Shown: positions 6,512 to 14,393, numbered from the stretch's first letter. The stretch is 16,171 nt of DNA from Rhodoferax sp. (GCA_016463455.1 JAEMRG010000015.1:1-16171), one strand, 5' to 3'. Numbers and translations: made by a program. Notes: generated by a model not told the origin, from the letters alone.

Positions 6512-9293
6512 GCAATGCCTTTAAGGTATTTTGCAAACGCCGCGCCCGATCCGGTGCATAGGGCGTAGCCAGCACAGCGGCTACATCCTGCGTCCAGGTT
6601 TGCTGGGGCGAAGGATCGTTGCGGCGGGTGAGTAATTGCAATTGCATCGCACGCCGCGCATCCATGTGTTCGGCGGGTGTGGGCACTTCGGCTGCCATTT
6701 CTAGGCGCAGCAGCGCTTGCTGCCCAGCCTCTGCGTTGGCGCCTTGCGCCAACGCAGCAACCCAGGCATTGCGCCCCGCCGCTTGCACCCGTGACCCGAT
6801 TTCTTGCAAGCTGGGCAAAGCCTGCGCCTCGCGCCGTTCCCACGCGCCCAGCAACTGGGTCAGTGCCTCACCATGCGCCTGCGCGGCAAGCTTCTTCAAT
6901 GCCATCTGGGCGCTTTCCATGGCGTCTCTTTGGGCACGAAACGCTGCATCACCCAAGCGCGGCTGCGCGGCGGCATAGGCATCTGGGCGTGCAGCGTAAC
7001 TATCGCCACGCGGGCCGGCGTCGCGACGGGGGCCATCGCCAAATCGCGCGTCCCTTCCAGGGCCTTTGCCGCCGGGCGCGCCCTCCTTACGATCGCCCCA
7101 TTTACCCGGGCGCGCTGGCGCGCTAGCTGCCTCGCGCTGCATGCCCGGACGGTCATCGCCACGCATCGCCACCACCGGCTTGGCTGCAGGCCGCACAGCT
7201 GCGGGTGCGACCACTGGCACTGGCAGCGCATCGGAAGTCGATTCCTGCGCCGGTGCGTCGGATACGCTGGCAGCGATTGCCGTCACAGCGGTTTCGTCGC
7301 CAGTTGCCACGAGAGCGCTGTCGTGGCTAGCTGCTGCGCCCTCCTCCAAAGGTTCTTCCACCTTCGGCGAAAGGCTGTCGGCCGCTTGCGTTGCCGTCTG
7401 GGCTTGTGCCTCTTGGGCGCCCGCCGCACTCACCTCGGCCTGGGCCTGGGCCTGGCCTTGCAATGCCGCCTCCAGCGCCGACATGGCTTTGCGGATTAGA
7501 TTGGCATCGCCACCGGCATTGGCCACCTGCAAGGCTTTGGAGGCGTCTAGCACCGTCCGATCACGCTGGCCCAAAGCAGCTTCGGCGGATTCACGTTCTG
7601 TGGTTTTGCGCTGAAAGGCATCGTCAATCGGTTTGCGAAATGCGTCCCACAGTTTTTGTTCCAAGCGCCGCTCTAGCGGTACCGCATGGGCTTGGGCCTG
7701 CCAGCGTTGTTGCAGGGATTTGACCGCGTCAATGCGCAGCGCCGCCGCCGCGCCTAAGACTTTGGCCTCTTCGATCATGGCCTGGCGCAATTGCTCGCTT
7801 TGGGCCTGCAAGGTCTCCAGCGGCTCGGCGGCGTGGGAAATAGCCTCCTTCCACAGGGGCTGCAATTCGGCAAAAGCCTTTTCGCCCAAGTGACCGGCGT
7901 TGCGCCAACGGTCGCCAAACTGATGCAGGATGCGGCTAAAGCCTTTCCAGTCTTCATCAAGGGCCGTACGGTTCGCTTCTGCCCAGGTTTTCACTTCTTC
8001 AATCAGGGCCAGGCGCTGTTGGCGGTGCTCCAGGGCATCGGCTTTGAGCTTTTCCAGCCAGGCTTCCACCACTTTATGTGCCGCATTACAGGCTTCGTCA
8101 AAGCGTTTCCACAAGCCATGGTTGGGCACCCCGCCCTGGTCGGTTTGTTTCCATTGCTCGCGCATGGCACGCAGGGTTTCTTGCATCTTGCGCCCGCCCA
8201 GCGATTGGCCTTCAGGACGCTTGAGCAGGCCCTCGGCCTTGATGACTAATTCTTCGCGCAGCTGATCGGCCCGCCAGCGCTGCCAGCCCTCTAGTTCGCC
8301 TGCGGCTGCCAGCGCGGCTTGGGCTTGCGCGTCGAGCTTTGCATCGATCAAGCGGCCAAACTCTTTGAGCGCCTGGCGTAAGGCGTTGGCCGCGCCGGCG
8401 CTGGCTTTACCGTGGCCCTGGCCCACTTCGGCTTCGAGTTGGGCCAAGACTTCGCGGACTTTGGTCTGCGCCGCCTCGCGCTGCGCCGGGTCGGCCACAG
8501 CTTTGGCTGGCTTGGCTGCGGCCTGTGCCTGTTGGCGCTCCGCACGCAAGGAATCTGCCCACAATACCACCGGGGGCAGCGGCGCCTGGGGGTCTTGCGC
8601 GGCCAGTAAGGTTTGGGCCAACACCGCGTCAAAAGCCTCCCAGACCACCAGCAATTGCGCCTTGGCCGTGTCGAGCACGGGTGCAAACTTCATATCGACA
8701 CTGGCCCAGCCCACATGCGCTACCAGTTGGGAGGCCTGGGTTTGCCAATGGTCCACGTCGGTGGACAAGGCGCTGTGCGCGGTCTGGGCATCTTGCCAGG
8801 GTTTGGTGGACATGACTTCAATACGTTGCGCCAGCAGCACTGCGGCTTCGCGCTGCACCTGTGCCTGATGCTGTAAGTCCTCGATCAGGCGCACGCGCTC
8901 GGCCAACTGCAATTTAATGGCAGCCAGGGGCTCGCGGCTGAGCGGCGCTCCGGCCTTGGCGGCGTCGCGCTGCCAAGCCAGGGCATCGGCAATATTCAAT
9001 TTGGACAAATCCAATAAGGTGCGGGCCTTGGCCTCCCATTCGGCAGCGATAGCTTCCTGGGCCTTTGCCCGTTTGGCATCGTCCAGGCGTTCGCGTAGGA
9101 GTTTGGCTGCGCCTTTGTCGCGGGTACTGAGCTCGCGGTACACCTCGGCCACTGCATCCTGTGCGGGATCGCTAGCCAACCAATCTTTGACCCGCTGCGA
9201 CCGTTCGCCTGATGTCGGCGCAGAAAAAGCACCGCCGGTGATGGCGTCCCAGTGGGCGATGTCATGGGTCTTGTTGGATACAGTCGTCGACAC
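6501..9293 (-). CDS. DUF349-repeat protein, large, with RG-rich disordered linker
   Basis: Protein of 930 residues with no characterised function. The GTG at 9293 is chosen because AAGG (complement of 9300-9303) lies six bases upstream. TTG or GTG starts further upstream would add up to 14 residues and have no ribosome site. The first 600 residues are largely helical and probably coiled coil. Three DUF349-like repeats are visible at about 375-415, 450-490 and 525-560, each with a conserved Trp followed about 20-30 residues later by LW plus a basic or acidic residue. Residues about 615-780 are Ala/Gln/Pro-rich and then Gly/Arg/Asp-rich with several RG and RP pairs. A final helical domain ends in RRLQNTLKALLKR. 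No signal peptide or membrane segment is seen. Comamonadaceae proteins of this type are long and begin in a similar way (TGGAFSA). Confidence 0.85.
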   Translation of the reverse strand: MSTTVSNKTHDIAHWDAITGGAFSAPTSGERSQRVKDWLASDPAQDAVAEVYRELSTRDKGAAKLLRERLDDAKRAKAQEAIAAEWEAKARTLLDLSKLNIADALAWQRDAAKAGAPLSREPLAAIKLQLAERVRLIEDLQHQAQVQREAAVLLAQRIEVMSTKPWQDAQTAHSALSTDVDHWQTQASQLVAHVGWASVDMKFAPVLDTAKAQLLVVWEAFDAVLAQTLLAAQDPQAPLPPVVLWADSLRAERQQAQAAAKPAKAVADPAQREAAQTKVREVLAQLEAEVGQGHGKASAGAANALRQALKEFGRLIDAKLDAQAQAALAAAGELEGWQRWRADQLREELVIKAEGLLKRPEGQSLGGRKMQETLRAMREQWKQTDQGGVPNHGLWKRFDEACNAAHKVVEAWLEKLKADALEHRQQRLALIEEVKTWAEANRTALDEDWKGFSRILHQFGDRWRNAGHLGEKAFAELQPLWKEAISHAAEPLETLQAQSEQLRQAMIEEAKVLGAAAALRIDAVKSLQQRWQAQAHAVPLERRLEQKLWDAFRKPIDDAFQRKTTERESAEAALGQRDRTVLDASKALQVANAGGDANLIRKAMSALEAALQGQAQAQAEVSAAGAQEAQAQTATQAADSLSPKVEEPLEEGAAASHDSALVATGDETAVTAIAASVSDAPAQESTSDALPVPVVAPAAVRPAAKPVVAMRGDDRPGMQREAASAPARPGKWGDRKEGAPGGKGPGRDARFGDGPRRDAGPRGDSYAARPDAYAAAQPRLGDAAFRAQRDAMESAQMALKKLAAQAHGEALTQLLGAWERREAQALPSLQEIGSRVQAAGRNAWVAALAQGANAEAGQQALLRLEMAAEVPTPAEHMDARRAMQLQLLTRRNDPSPQQTWTQDVAAVLATPYAPDRARRLQNTLKALLKR

Positions 9294-9325
9294 GTGGAGC
9301 CTTGCTAAATAGAAATAGAGAAAGT

Positions 9326-9342
9326 GCGGCACCAAATGCCGC
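9326..9342 (-). promoter_or_regulatory. Small hairpin in the 5' leader of the DUF349 gene
   Basis: GCGGCA (9326-9331) and TGCCGC (9337-9342) form a six-base-pair stem with a five-base loop. It lies 33 bases upstream of the GTG start of the DUF349 gene. In the minus-strand RNA it is followed by a pyrimidine-rich stretch (ACTTTCTCTATTTC). It could be an attenuator or simply chance in GC-rich DNA. Confidence 0.25.
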
Positions 9343-9479
9343 CAAAAGGGCGCAATTGTCCTTCAATGCGGCACCTTCAGGCAAGGCGCTACCGAATTTT
9401 GGCGTGCAGAGCCGAAAAGCCTGCGCTTGACTGGCACGGACCGCGGCCGCGCAGGAGGCCATTGAAAGGGGTAGGCCGA

Positions 9480-9671
9480 TATAATCCTCACTGGAGATCA
9501 CGCTTTTGCCACCGGCTAGCTTCCGTCCTGAAGTTTGCTTAAACGGCCTGGCAAAGCTAGCACACAGACCCGCGCTAGCCCACCGGCGCCGCTTCGTGCG
9601 CCTATCGCGCAACTCGCGCCCCCTCCCGCCAGGCATGATGAAAGCGGGAGCGCCACTAAACCAGGAGTCGC
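9480..9671 (+). promoter_or_regulatory. Promoter and structured leader of the lytic transglycosylase gene
   Basis: The stretch 9294-9671 has no convincing gene. It contains a perfect -10 hexamer TATAAT at 9480-9485, without a good -35 at the right distance. Starting there, the leader would be about 180 bases. It holds hairpins TTTGC/GCAAA (9534-9555), GGCGC/GCGCC (9585-9602) and CTCCCGC/GCGGGAG (9623-9650); the last ends 12 bases before the AGGAG ribosome site (9663-9667). GCTAGC occurs three times (9515, 9556, 9574). The long leader and hairpins suggest post-transcriptional control, which is inference. The promoter-distal part (9343-9479) shows nothing else I can support. Confidence 0.4.
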
Positions 9672-10487
9672 ATGAACCCAGCCCAAAGTCTTCGAAAATC
9701 GCTCTCCGTGGTTGCCGGCGACATCGCCCACGGTTTTATGGAAATCACGCACAACAGCTTTGCGCTCGTGGGCCTGGCTGTGATGTTTTTCGGACTCACT
9801 ATCGGATTGCAGCCGGATCTACGCCAGGCCGGGCAGCTGCAATTAATGGAGTGGCTGCAAGACCATCAAGAGACTTTTTCCAGCCTGGTCACCGGCACCG
9901 CGACAGACCGCGTCACGGTTATGGACCCCAAAGACCTGCCCAAACCGCAGATCGCCGTGACCCAATGGTTAAGCCGCAAGTACAACATCGCACCCGAGCC
10001 CATGGCAGCTTTGGTGTCCGAGTCTTTTGCAGCTGGCGCCAAGGCCAAGATCGACCCCTTACTCATACTGGCCGTCATGGCCGTGGAGTCAGGCTTTAAC
10101 CCGATCGCGCAAAGCCCCATGGGCGCGCAAGGCCTGATGCAAGTCATGACCCATATCCATAGCGACAAGTACACCCGCTTTGGCGGCACGCTGGCCGCCT
10201 TTGACGCCTTGTCCAATGTCCGAGTGGGCGTCAAAGTGTTACAAGAATGCATTGCGCGCGCCGGTTCGGCAGAAGCGGGGCTCAAGCTGTATGTTGGCGC
10301 GGGAAATATGGAGGGTGACGGCGGCTATGCCGGCAAGGTGCTGGCGGAGCAAACGCGATTGCAAGCCGTGTTCAGCGGGCGTCCGGTGCCCTTATTAGCA
10401 CCTGAGATCGAAATCCAACCCGTGATTTTGCAAGGCGATGGCCCAGCCGCTGTCGGGGCTCTTAACAACGCCCAGCGTGAGCCTTAA
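9672..10487 (+). CDS. Membrane-anchored lytic transglycosylase (SLT domain)
   Basis: Enzyme family that cleaves the MurNAc-GlcNAc bond of peptidoglycan to give 1,6-anhydro products. The 271-residue protein has a membrane segment at about 30-46 (ALVGLAVMFFGLTIGL) with no good cleavage site, so it is probably anchored with its catalytic domain in the periplasm. The SLT fold begins about residue 118. The catalytic Glu is E139 in the family's ES motif (AVESGFNP), followed by GAQGLMQVM (151-159) and a YVGAGN block (207-212). The ATG at 9672 follows AGGAG by four bases. It stands alone between its leader and the glyA leader. The specific lytic transglycosylase subtype (MltE/Slt-like) cannot be assigned with confidence. 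Confidence 0.9.
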   Translation: MNPAQSLRKSLSVVAGDIAHGFMEITHNSFALVGLAVMFFGLTIGLQPDLRQAGQLQLMEWLQDHQETFSSLVTGTATDRVTVMDPKDLPKPQIAVTQWLSRKYNIAPEPMAALVSESFAAGAKAKIDPLLILAVMAVESGFNPIAQSPMGAQGLMQVMTHIHSDKYTRFGGTLAAFDALSNVRVGVKVLQECIARAGSAEAGLKLYVGAGNMEGDGGYAGKVLAEQTRLQAVFSGRPVPLLAPEIEIQPVILQGDGPAAVGALNNAQREP

Positions 10488-10664
10488 ACCTGAACACTAA
10501 AATCACCAGCAACCCGCTGTGCCACTACCGCCCGAGCACGCCGGCTACCTAGACCCAGGCAGGATTGGAAGTTTCCGGGTTACCCACCCAAAGCCACGAA
10601 GCCGCAGCGCCTGCCATCGTCAGCGCTGTATTGGACCATTTCATACAAACTAGAGGACTGAGAC

Positions 10665-11909
10665 ATGTACCACCGCAATATTTTGATCGAACAAACCGAT
10701 CCCGAACTCTGGGCCGCCATCCTGGCCGAGAACGCCCGCCAGGAACACCATATCGAGCTGATTGCCAGCGAAAACTACGCCTCGCCCGCCGTGATGGCCG
10801 CCCAGGGCAGCCAGTTGACCAATAAATACGCCGAAGGCTACCCTGGCAAGCGTTATTACGGCGGCTGCGAAAACGTGGACGTTGCCGAGCAATTGGCCAT
10901 CGACCGCCTCAAGCAAATCTATGGCGCTGACGCCGCCAATGTGCAGCCCCATTGCGGCGCATCGGCCAACGTTGCGGTATTTCTGGCTTTCCTCAAGCCT
11001 GGCGACACCATCATGGGCATGAGCCTGGCCGAAGGGGGCCACTTGACCCACGGCATGGCGCTCAACATGAGCGGCAAGTGGTTCAACGCGGTCAGCTACG
11101 GCTTAGACGCCAACGAAGTCATCGACTATGACGCCATGGAGCGCAAAGCCCATGAGTCCAAACCCAAGCTCATCATCGCAGGTGCCAGCGCGTATTCGCT
11201 GCACATCGACTTTGCCCGCTTTGCCAAGGTGGCCAAAGACGTAGGCGCTATTTTCCTGGTTGACATGGCGCACTACTCCGGGCTGATTGCCGCAGGCCTA
11301 TACCCCAACCCAGTACCGCATGCCGACGTGGTCACCTCCACCACGCACAAAAGCCTACGCGGCCCGCGCGGCGGCATTATCTTGATGAAGGCCCAGCATG
11401 AAAAAGCTATCAATAGCGCCATGTTCCCCGGCCTGCAAGGCGGCCCCTTGATGCATGTGATCGCTGCCAAGGCTGTAGCCTTCAAAGAAGCCCAGGGCGA
11501 GGGCTTCAAAGCCTACCAACAGCAGGTCTTGACCAATGCCGACATCGTGGCCAAAACCCTGACCGAGCGCGGTCTGCGTATCGTCAGCGGCGGCACCCAA
11601 AGCCATGTGATGTTGGTGGACCTGCAGTCCAAGAAAATCACGGGCAAAGACGCTGAGCGCGTGCTGGGCGATGCCCACATGACGATCAACAAAAACGCCA
11701 TCCCCAATGACCCAGAAAAGCCGATGGTCACCAGCGGTGTGCGCATCGGCACCCCGGCCATGACCACGCGCGGCTTCAAGGACGAAGAAGCGCGTGCTAC
11801 CGCACACCTGATCGCTGACGTGCTGGACAACCCGCACGACGCGGCCAATATCGATGCGGTACGTGCCAAGGTACATGCGCTGACCGCCCGCTTTCCGGTG
11901 TACGGCTAA
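10665..11909 (+). CDS. glyA: Serine hydroxymethyltransferase
   Basis: PLP enzyme converting serine and tetrahydrofolate to glycine and 5,10-methylene-tetrahydrofolate, the main one-carbon source. At 414 residues it has the normal length, and its numbering aligns with E. coli GlyA at the sites checked. The PLP-binding Lys is K229 in TTHKSLRGPRGG; D200 and H203 (VDMAHYSG), Y55 and Y65 are also present. The cofactor loop reads HCGASAN at 96-102, where E. coli has HSGSQAN: Cys, Ala and Ser replace Ser97, Ser99 and Gln100. I expect the enzyme to be active because everything else is intact. GAGGA (10653-10657) lies seven bases before the ATG. The 177-bp leader contains a CAGCGC/GCGCTG hairpin (10605-10628) but no glycine riboswitch that I can recognise. 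nrdR follows after five bases. Confidence 0.97.
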   Translation: MYHRNILIEQTDPELWAAILAENARQEHHIELIASENYASPAVMAAQGSQLTNKYAEGYPGKRYYGGCENVDVAEQLAIDRLKQIYGADAANVQPHCGASANVAVFLAFLKPGDTIMGMSLAEGGHLTHGMALNMSGKWFNAVSYGLDANEVIDYDAMERKAHESKPKLIIAGASAYSLHIDFARFAKVAKDVGAIFLVDMAHYSGLIAAGLYPNPVPHADVVTSTTHKSLRGPRGGIILMKAQHEKAINSAMFPGLQGGPLMHVIAAKAVAFKEAQGEGFKAYQQQVLTNADIVAKTLTERGLRIVSGGTQSHVMLVDLQSKKITGKDAERVLGDAHMTINKNAIPNDPEKPMVTSGVRIGTPAMTTRGFKDEEARATAHLIADVLDNPHDAANIDAVRAKVHALTARFPVYG

Positions 11910-11914
11910 GCCTG

Positions 11915-12364
11915 ATGAAGTGCCCGTTTTGCAGCCATTCGGAAACTCCCGTGGTGGAAACCCGCATGGCCGAGGATGGGGACTTCATCCGCCGGCGGCG
12001 CCAATGCGGCGCCTGCGAAAAACGCTTTACTACCTACGAACGGGCCGATGTCAGCTACCCGGTGGTGGTAAAAAAAGACGGGCGGCGCATTGATTTTGAC
12101 CAAAACAAAATCGTGGGCTCCATGAAACTGGCCTTGCGTAAACGCCCGGTCAGCACCGAACAAATCGACAGCGCCATGGAGCGCATCCAGGAAAAGTTGC
12201 TGACCTCCGGGCTGCGCGAAGTATCTTCCACGCGCATTGGTGAATTGGTGATGCGCGAACTAAAAAAACTGGACAAAGTGGCCTATGTGCGCTTTGCCAG
12301 CGTATACCGCAGTTTTGAAGACATTGATGAATTCAAAACTCTGGTTAATGAGGTCAACAATTAA
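11915..12364 (+). CDS. nrdR: Transcriptional repressor NrdR of ribonucleotide reductase genes
   Basis: Nucleotide-sensing repressor that binds NrdR boxes upstream of ribonucleotide reductase operons. The 149-residue length is typical. The N-terminal zinc ribbon uses C3, C6, C31 and C34 (MKCPFC and QCGACEKRF), with the basic FIRRRRQ segment between. The ATP-cone domain spans about 46-136, including VVKKDGRRIDFDQNKI and KVAYVRFASVYR. It starts five bases after the glyA stop and precedes ribD, the order glyA-nrdR-ribD being common in proteobacteria. No NrdR box was recognised within the window, and no ribonucleotide reductase gene is present here. Confidence 0.97.
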   Translation: MKCPFCSHSETPVVETRMAEDGDFIRRRRQCGACEKRFTTYERADVSYPVVVKKDGRRIDFDQNKIVGSMKLALRKRPVSTEQIDSAMERIQEKLLTSGLREVSSTRIGELVMRELKKLDKVAYVRFASVYRSFEDIDEFKTLVNEVNN

Positions 12365-12400
12365 GCCCGCCGCGGCTTGATTGCCAATCGTCTGCGCACC

Positions 12401-13513
12401 GTGTCGCATATCGCCCATGCTTTGCTTCTGGCCGAATCAGCGATGTATCTCACTTCGCCCAACCCCCGCGTAGGCTGCGTGCTGGTCAACCCGGCAGGCC
12501 AAGTCATCGGTCAGGGCCATACCCAGATGGCCGGCGGCCCGCATGCCGAGATCATGGCACTGCGGCACGCCCAAAGCCAAGACCGAAGCACGCAAGGCGC
12601 CACTGCATATGTCACGCTCGAACCTTGCTCGCACCAGGGCCGCACCGGGCCATGCTGCGACGCGCTGGCGCAGGCCGGTATTGCGCGCGTGGTCGCGTCC
12701 TTGCAAGACCCCAACCCCCTGGTTGCAGGCCAAGGCTTTGCCAAGCTGCGCGCTGCGGGAATTGCGGTGGAAGTGGGGCCTGGCGCCGCAGCATCGCGCG
12801 AACTCAATATCGGTTTTTTTAGCCGCATGCAAAGGGGCAGGCCCTGGATGCGGCTCAAGGTCGCGGCCTCGCTGGACGGGGTAACGGCTTTGGATAACGG
12901 GCAAAGCCAATGGATTACCGGCCCACAGGCGCGCACGGACGGCCATGCCTGGCGCGCGCGGGCTTGCGCCATACTGACCGGCGTGGGCACGGTGCTACAA
13001 GACAAGCCACTGCTCGATGTACGCCATGTGGACACCCCGCGCCAGCCCATGCTGGTGATTGTGGACAGCGCATTGCAAACCCCGCCTGATGCCGCTTTGT
13101 TTGGCCCGCCGCGCAAAGTACTGATGTATGCGGCCCAGCCCCATGCTGGTCGTGAAGCGGCGCTGCGCAAGGCGGGAGCTGAGATTGTGTATTTACCGGG
13201 CCCTGCTGGCGACAGCGACCCAGCGCCTAAGGTGGATCTGCAAGCCATGGAGCAAGACCTTGCGCGGCGGCAATGCAATGAAATACATATCGAGGCGGGG
13301 CATAAGCTCAATGGCTCGCTGCTGCGCGCTGGTTTGGTCGATGAATTGCTGGTCTATCTGGCCCCGCTGTGGCTGGGCCAGGGTGCGGGCATGTCTAACT
13401 TCGGCCCTTTGAGCGCCTTGGCACACGGGCTGGCACTTGACTTTCAAAGCACGGAGCGCGTAGGGCCAGACCTACGTATCCTGGCGCGGGTGCAAGGCAG
13501 CGCGGATTTTTAA
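12401..13513 (+). CDS. ribD: Bifunctional riboflavin deaminase/reductase
   Basis: Carries out two steps of riboflavin synthesis: deamination of the pyrimidine intermediate from GTP, then NADPH-dependent reduction of the ribosyl side chain. With the GTG start the protein is 370 residues. The zinc deaminase domain has H48-A-E50 (GGPHAE) and Cys76 and Cys85 (LEPCSHQGRTGPCC). The reductase domain begins near residue 140 (LKVAASLDGVTA, then QSQWITGPQAR) and ends with LLRAGLVDELLVYLAPLWLG. The start is uncertain: a TTG at 12377 would add eight residues, and neither start has a Shine-Dalgarno. Alignment with E. coli RibD, which has a similarly short lead before the first helix, favours the GTG. It lies between nrdR and ribE on the same strand. 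Confidence 0.94.
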   Translation: MSHIAHALLLAESAMYLTSPNPRVGCVLVNPAGQVIGQGHTQMAGGPHAEIMALRHAQSQDRSTQGATAYVTLEPCSHQGRTGPCCDALAQAGIARVVASLQDPNPLVAGQGFAKLRAAGIAVEVGPGAAASRELNIGFFSRMQRGRPWMRLKVAASLDGVTALDNGQSQWITGPQARTDGHAWRARACAILTGVGTVLQDKPLLDVRHVDTPRQPMLVIVDSALQTPPDAALFGPPRKVLMYAAQPHAGREAALRKAGAEIVYLPGPAGDSDPAPKVDLQAMEQDLARRQCNEIHIEAGHKLNGSLLRAGLVDELLVYLAPLWLGQGAGMSNFGPLSALAHGLALDFQSTERVGPDLRILARVQGSADF

Positions 13514-13531
13514 TTTTTAATAGCGACAACT

Positions 13532-14170
13532 ATGTTTACAGGCATCATCACCGGCGTAGGCCGCATTACCCGTATCGACGATTTGGGTGCCAGCCAGGCC
13601 CATGGCAAGCGCCTCTATGTGCAATGCCCACCAGGCTATCTGGACGACGCGGGCCTGGGCGACAGCATCGCCGTCAACGGCGCCTGCATGACGGTCACCA
13701 CCTTGCAGCAAGATACGCAGGCGCCGGTTTTTACCCTAGACATATCGGCCGAATCACTGGATAAAACTGGCGGCTTGGACGCGGTCGGCGAAGTGAATCT
13801 GGAAAAATCGCTGCGCGCCAATGACCGCCTGGGCGGGCATCTGGTCTCCGGCCATGTCGACGGCATCGGTGAAGTGAAACTTTTCGCGCCGGTGGGCGAA
13901 AGCTGGGAATTGCGCATATTGGCGCCGCAGGCATTGGCCAAATACCTTGCCTACAAAGGCTCTATTACCGTCAACGGCGTCAGCCTCACCGTGAACCGCG
14001 TCAATGACTCGAGCGCCGGATGCGAGTTCAGCATCAATCTGATTCCGCACACCATCAGCAACACCGCACTGCACCGCCTGGCACCCGGCGTGCGGGTGAA
14101 CCTGGAGATCGATGTGATTGCGCGCTACGTGGAGCGCATGCTTAGCTTGGGCGCGCAAGCGGATAGTTAA
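13532..14170 (+). CDS. ribE: Riboflavin synthase, alpha subunit
   Basis: Dismutates two molecules of 6,7-dimethyl-8-ribityllumazine to riboflavin, the last step of the pathway. The 212-residue protein begins with the diagnostic MFTGII and contains the two homologous lumazine-binding halves. They are visible as the repeated segments GDSIAVNGACMTV (43-55) and GSITVNGVSLTV (143-154). The LGGHLVSGHVDG block (100-111) links them. It starts 18 bases after ribD. The ribBA and ribH genes that often continue this cluster are not present before the strand switch. A strongly palindromic region and a terminator-like hairpin follow its stop. In some species this gene is called ribC. Confidence 0.96.
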   Translation: MFTGIITGVGRITRIDDLGASQAHGKRLYVQCPPGYLDDAGLGDSIAVNGACMTVTTLQQDTQAPVFTLDISAESLDKTGGLDAVGEVNLEKSLRANDRLGGHLVSGHVDGIGEVKLFAPVGESWELRILAPQALAKYLAYKGSITVNGVSLTVNRVNDSSAGCEFSINLIPHTISNTALHRLAPGVRVNLEIDVIARYVERMLSLGAQADS

Positions 14171-14312
14171 TTGCAGCCCGCGGGCGGCGCTTTGGCTGCG
14201 CTGACATTGGCCTAGAACAAAAAGCCAGTGGAGAACACCTGCTCGGACGTCATTGCCCTGCGTTGGCTGGGGCACATGGATGTCCGAAGGTGCGTGCTGC
14301 TGGCGGCTGTAA
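14171..14312 (+). other. Candidate structured RNA in the ribE 3' region (nested inverted repeats)
   Basis: The 223 bp between ribE and the ygiQ-family gene contains no plausible gene but has nested inverted repeats. The core stem pairs 14243-14251 with 14279-14287 (nine pairs, one G-U). It is flanked outside by CACCT/AGGTG (14236-14240 with 14288-14292) and inside by TGCCC/GGGCA (14254-14258 with 14270-14274), closing an 11-base loop. Further out GCCAG/CTGGC (14224-14228 with 14300-14304) and TTGCAGCC/GGCTGTAA (14171-14178 with 14305-14312) can also pair. The two G-U pairs form only in plus-strand RNA, which favours the ribE direction. I do not recognise the family; it may be a 3' UTR structure, a small RNA or a palindromic repeat unit. 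Confidence 0.35.
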
Positions 14313-14337
14313 CCACAGGCTGATCGGCGACGACCCC

Positions 14338-14364
14338 CCGAGGGATTCCTCGGCAAGCTTTTCT
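14338..14364 (+). terminator. Probable rho-independent terminator after ribE
   Basis: CCGAGG (14338-14343) and CCTCGG (14348-14353) form a perfect six-base-pair stem with a GATT loop. A short T run (TTTTCT, 14359-14364) follows after five bases. The gap before the Ts is larger than ideal. On the minus strand there is no T run after the hairpin, so it would serve the ribE transcript rather than the convergent ygiQ-family gene. Confidence 0.55.
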
Positions 14365-14393
14365 AAACGGGGCTAAGCCAGATGCAGCCAGGC

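Noticed and set aside
6804..7499. Long plus-strand open frame (231 codons) opposite the DUF349 gene.
   Set aside because: It lies opposite the low-complexity Ala/Gly/Arg linker, where stop codons are rare on the other strand, and its translation shows no recognisable domain.
9506..10099. Open frame starting at a TTG in the transglycosylase leader, with GGAG nearby.
   Set aside because: It uses a weak start and runs out of frame through most of the transglycosylase gene, which has clear catalytic motifs; it is most likely a GC-rich shadow.
10488..10664. Possible glycine or folate riboswitch upstream of glyA.
   Set aside because: No tandem glycine aptamer cores or other recognisable aptamer; only a simple six-base-pair hairpin is seen.
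14171..14200. Partial resemblance to the conserved GCCCGCGAGCG part of an FMN riboswitch just after ribE.
   Set aside because: The other obligatory parts (the opening GGGGCGGGG-type stem, the CCACCGGCGGTA block and the AGTCC-type end) are absent, and the preceding bases are ribE coding sequence.
14224..14366. Possible 6S RNA or SRP RNA in the ribE-ygiQ gap.
   Set aside because: The long closing stem and conserved bubble of 6S and the GGAAGG-type loop of SRP RNA could not be found.
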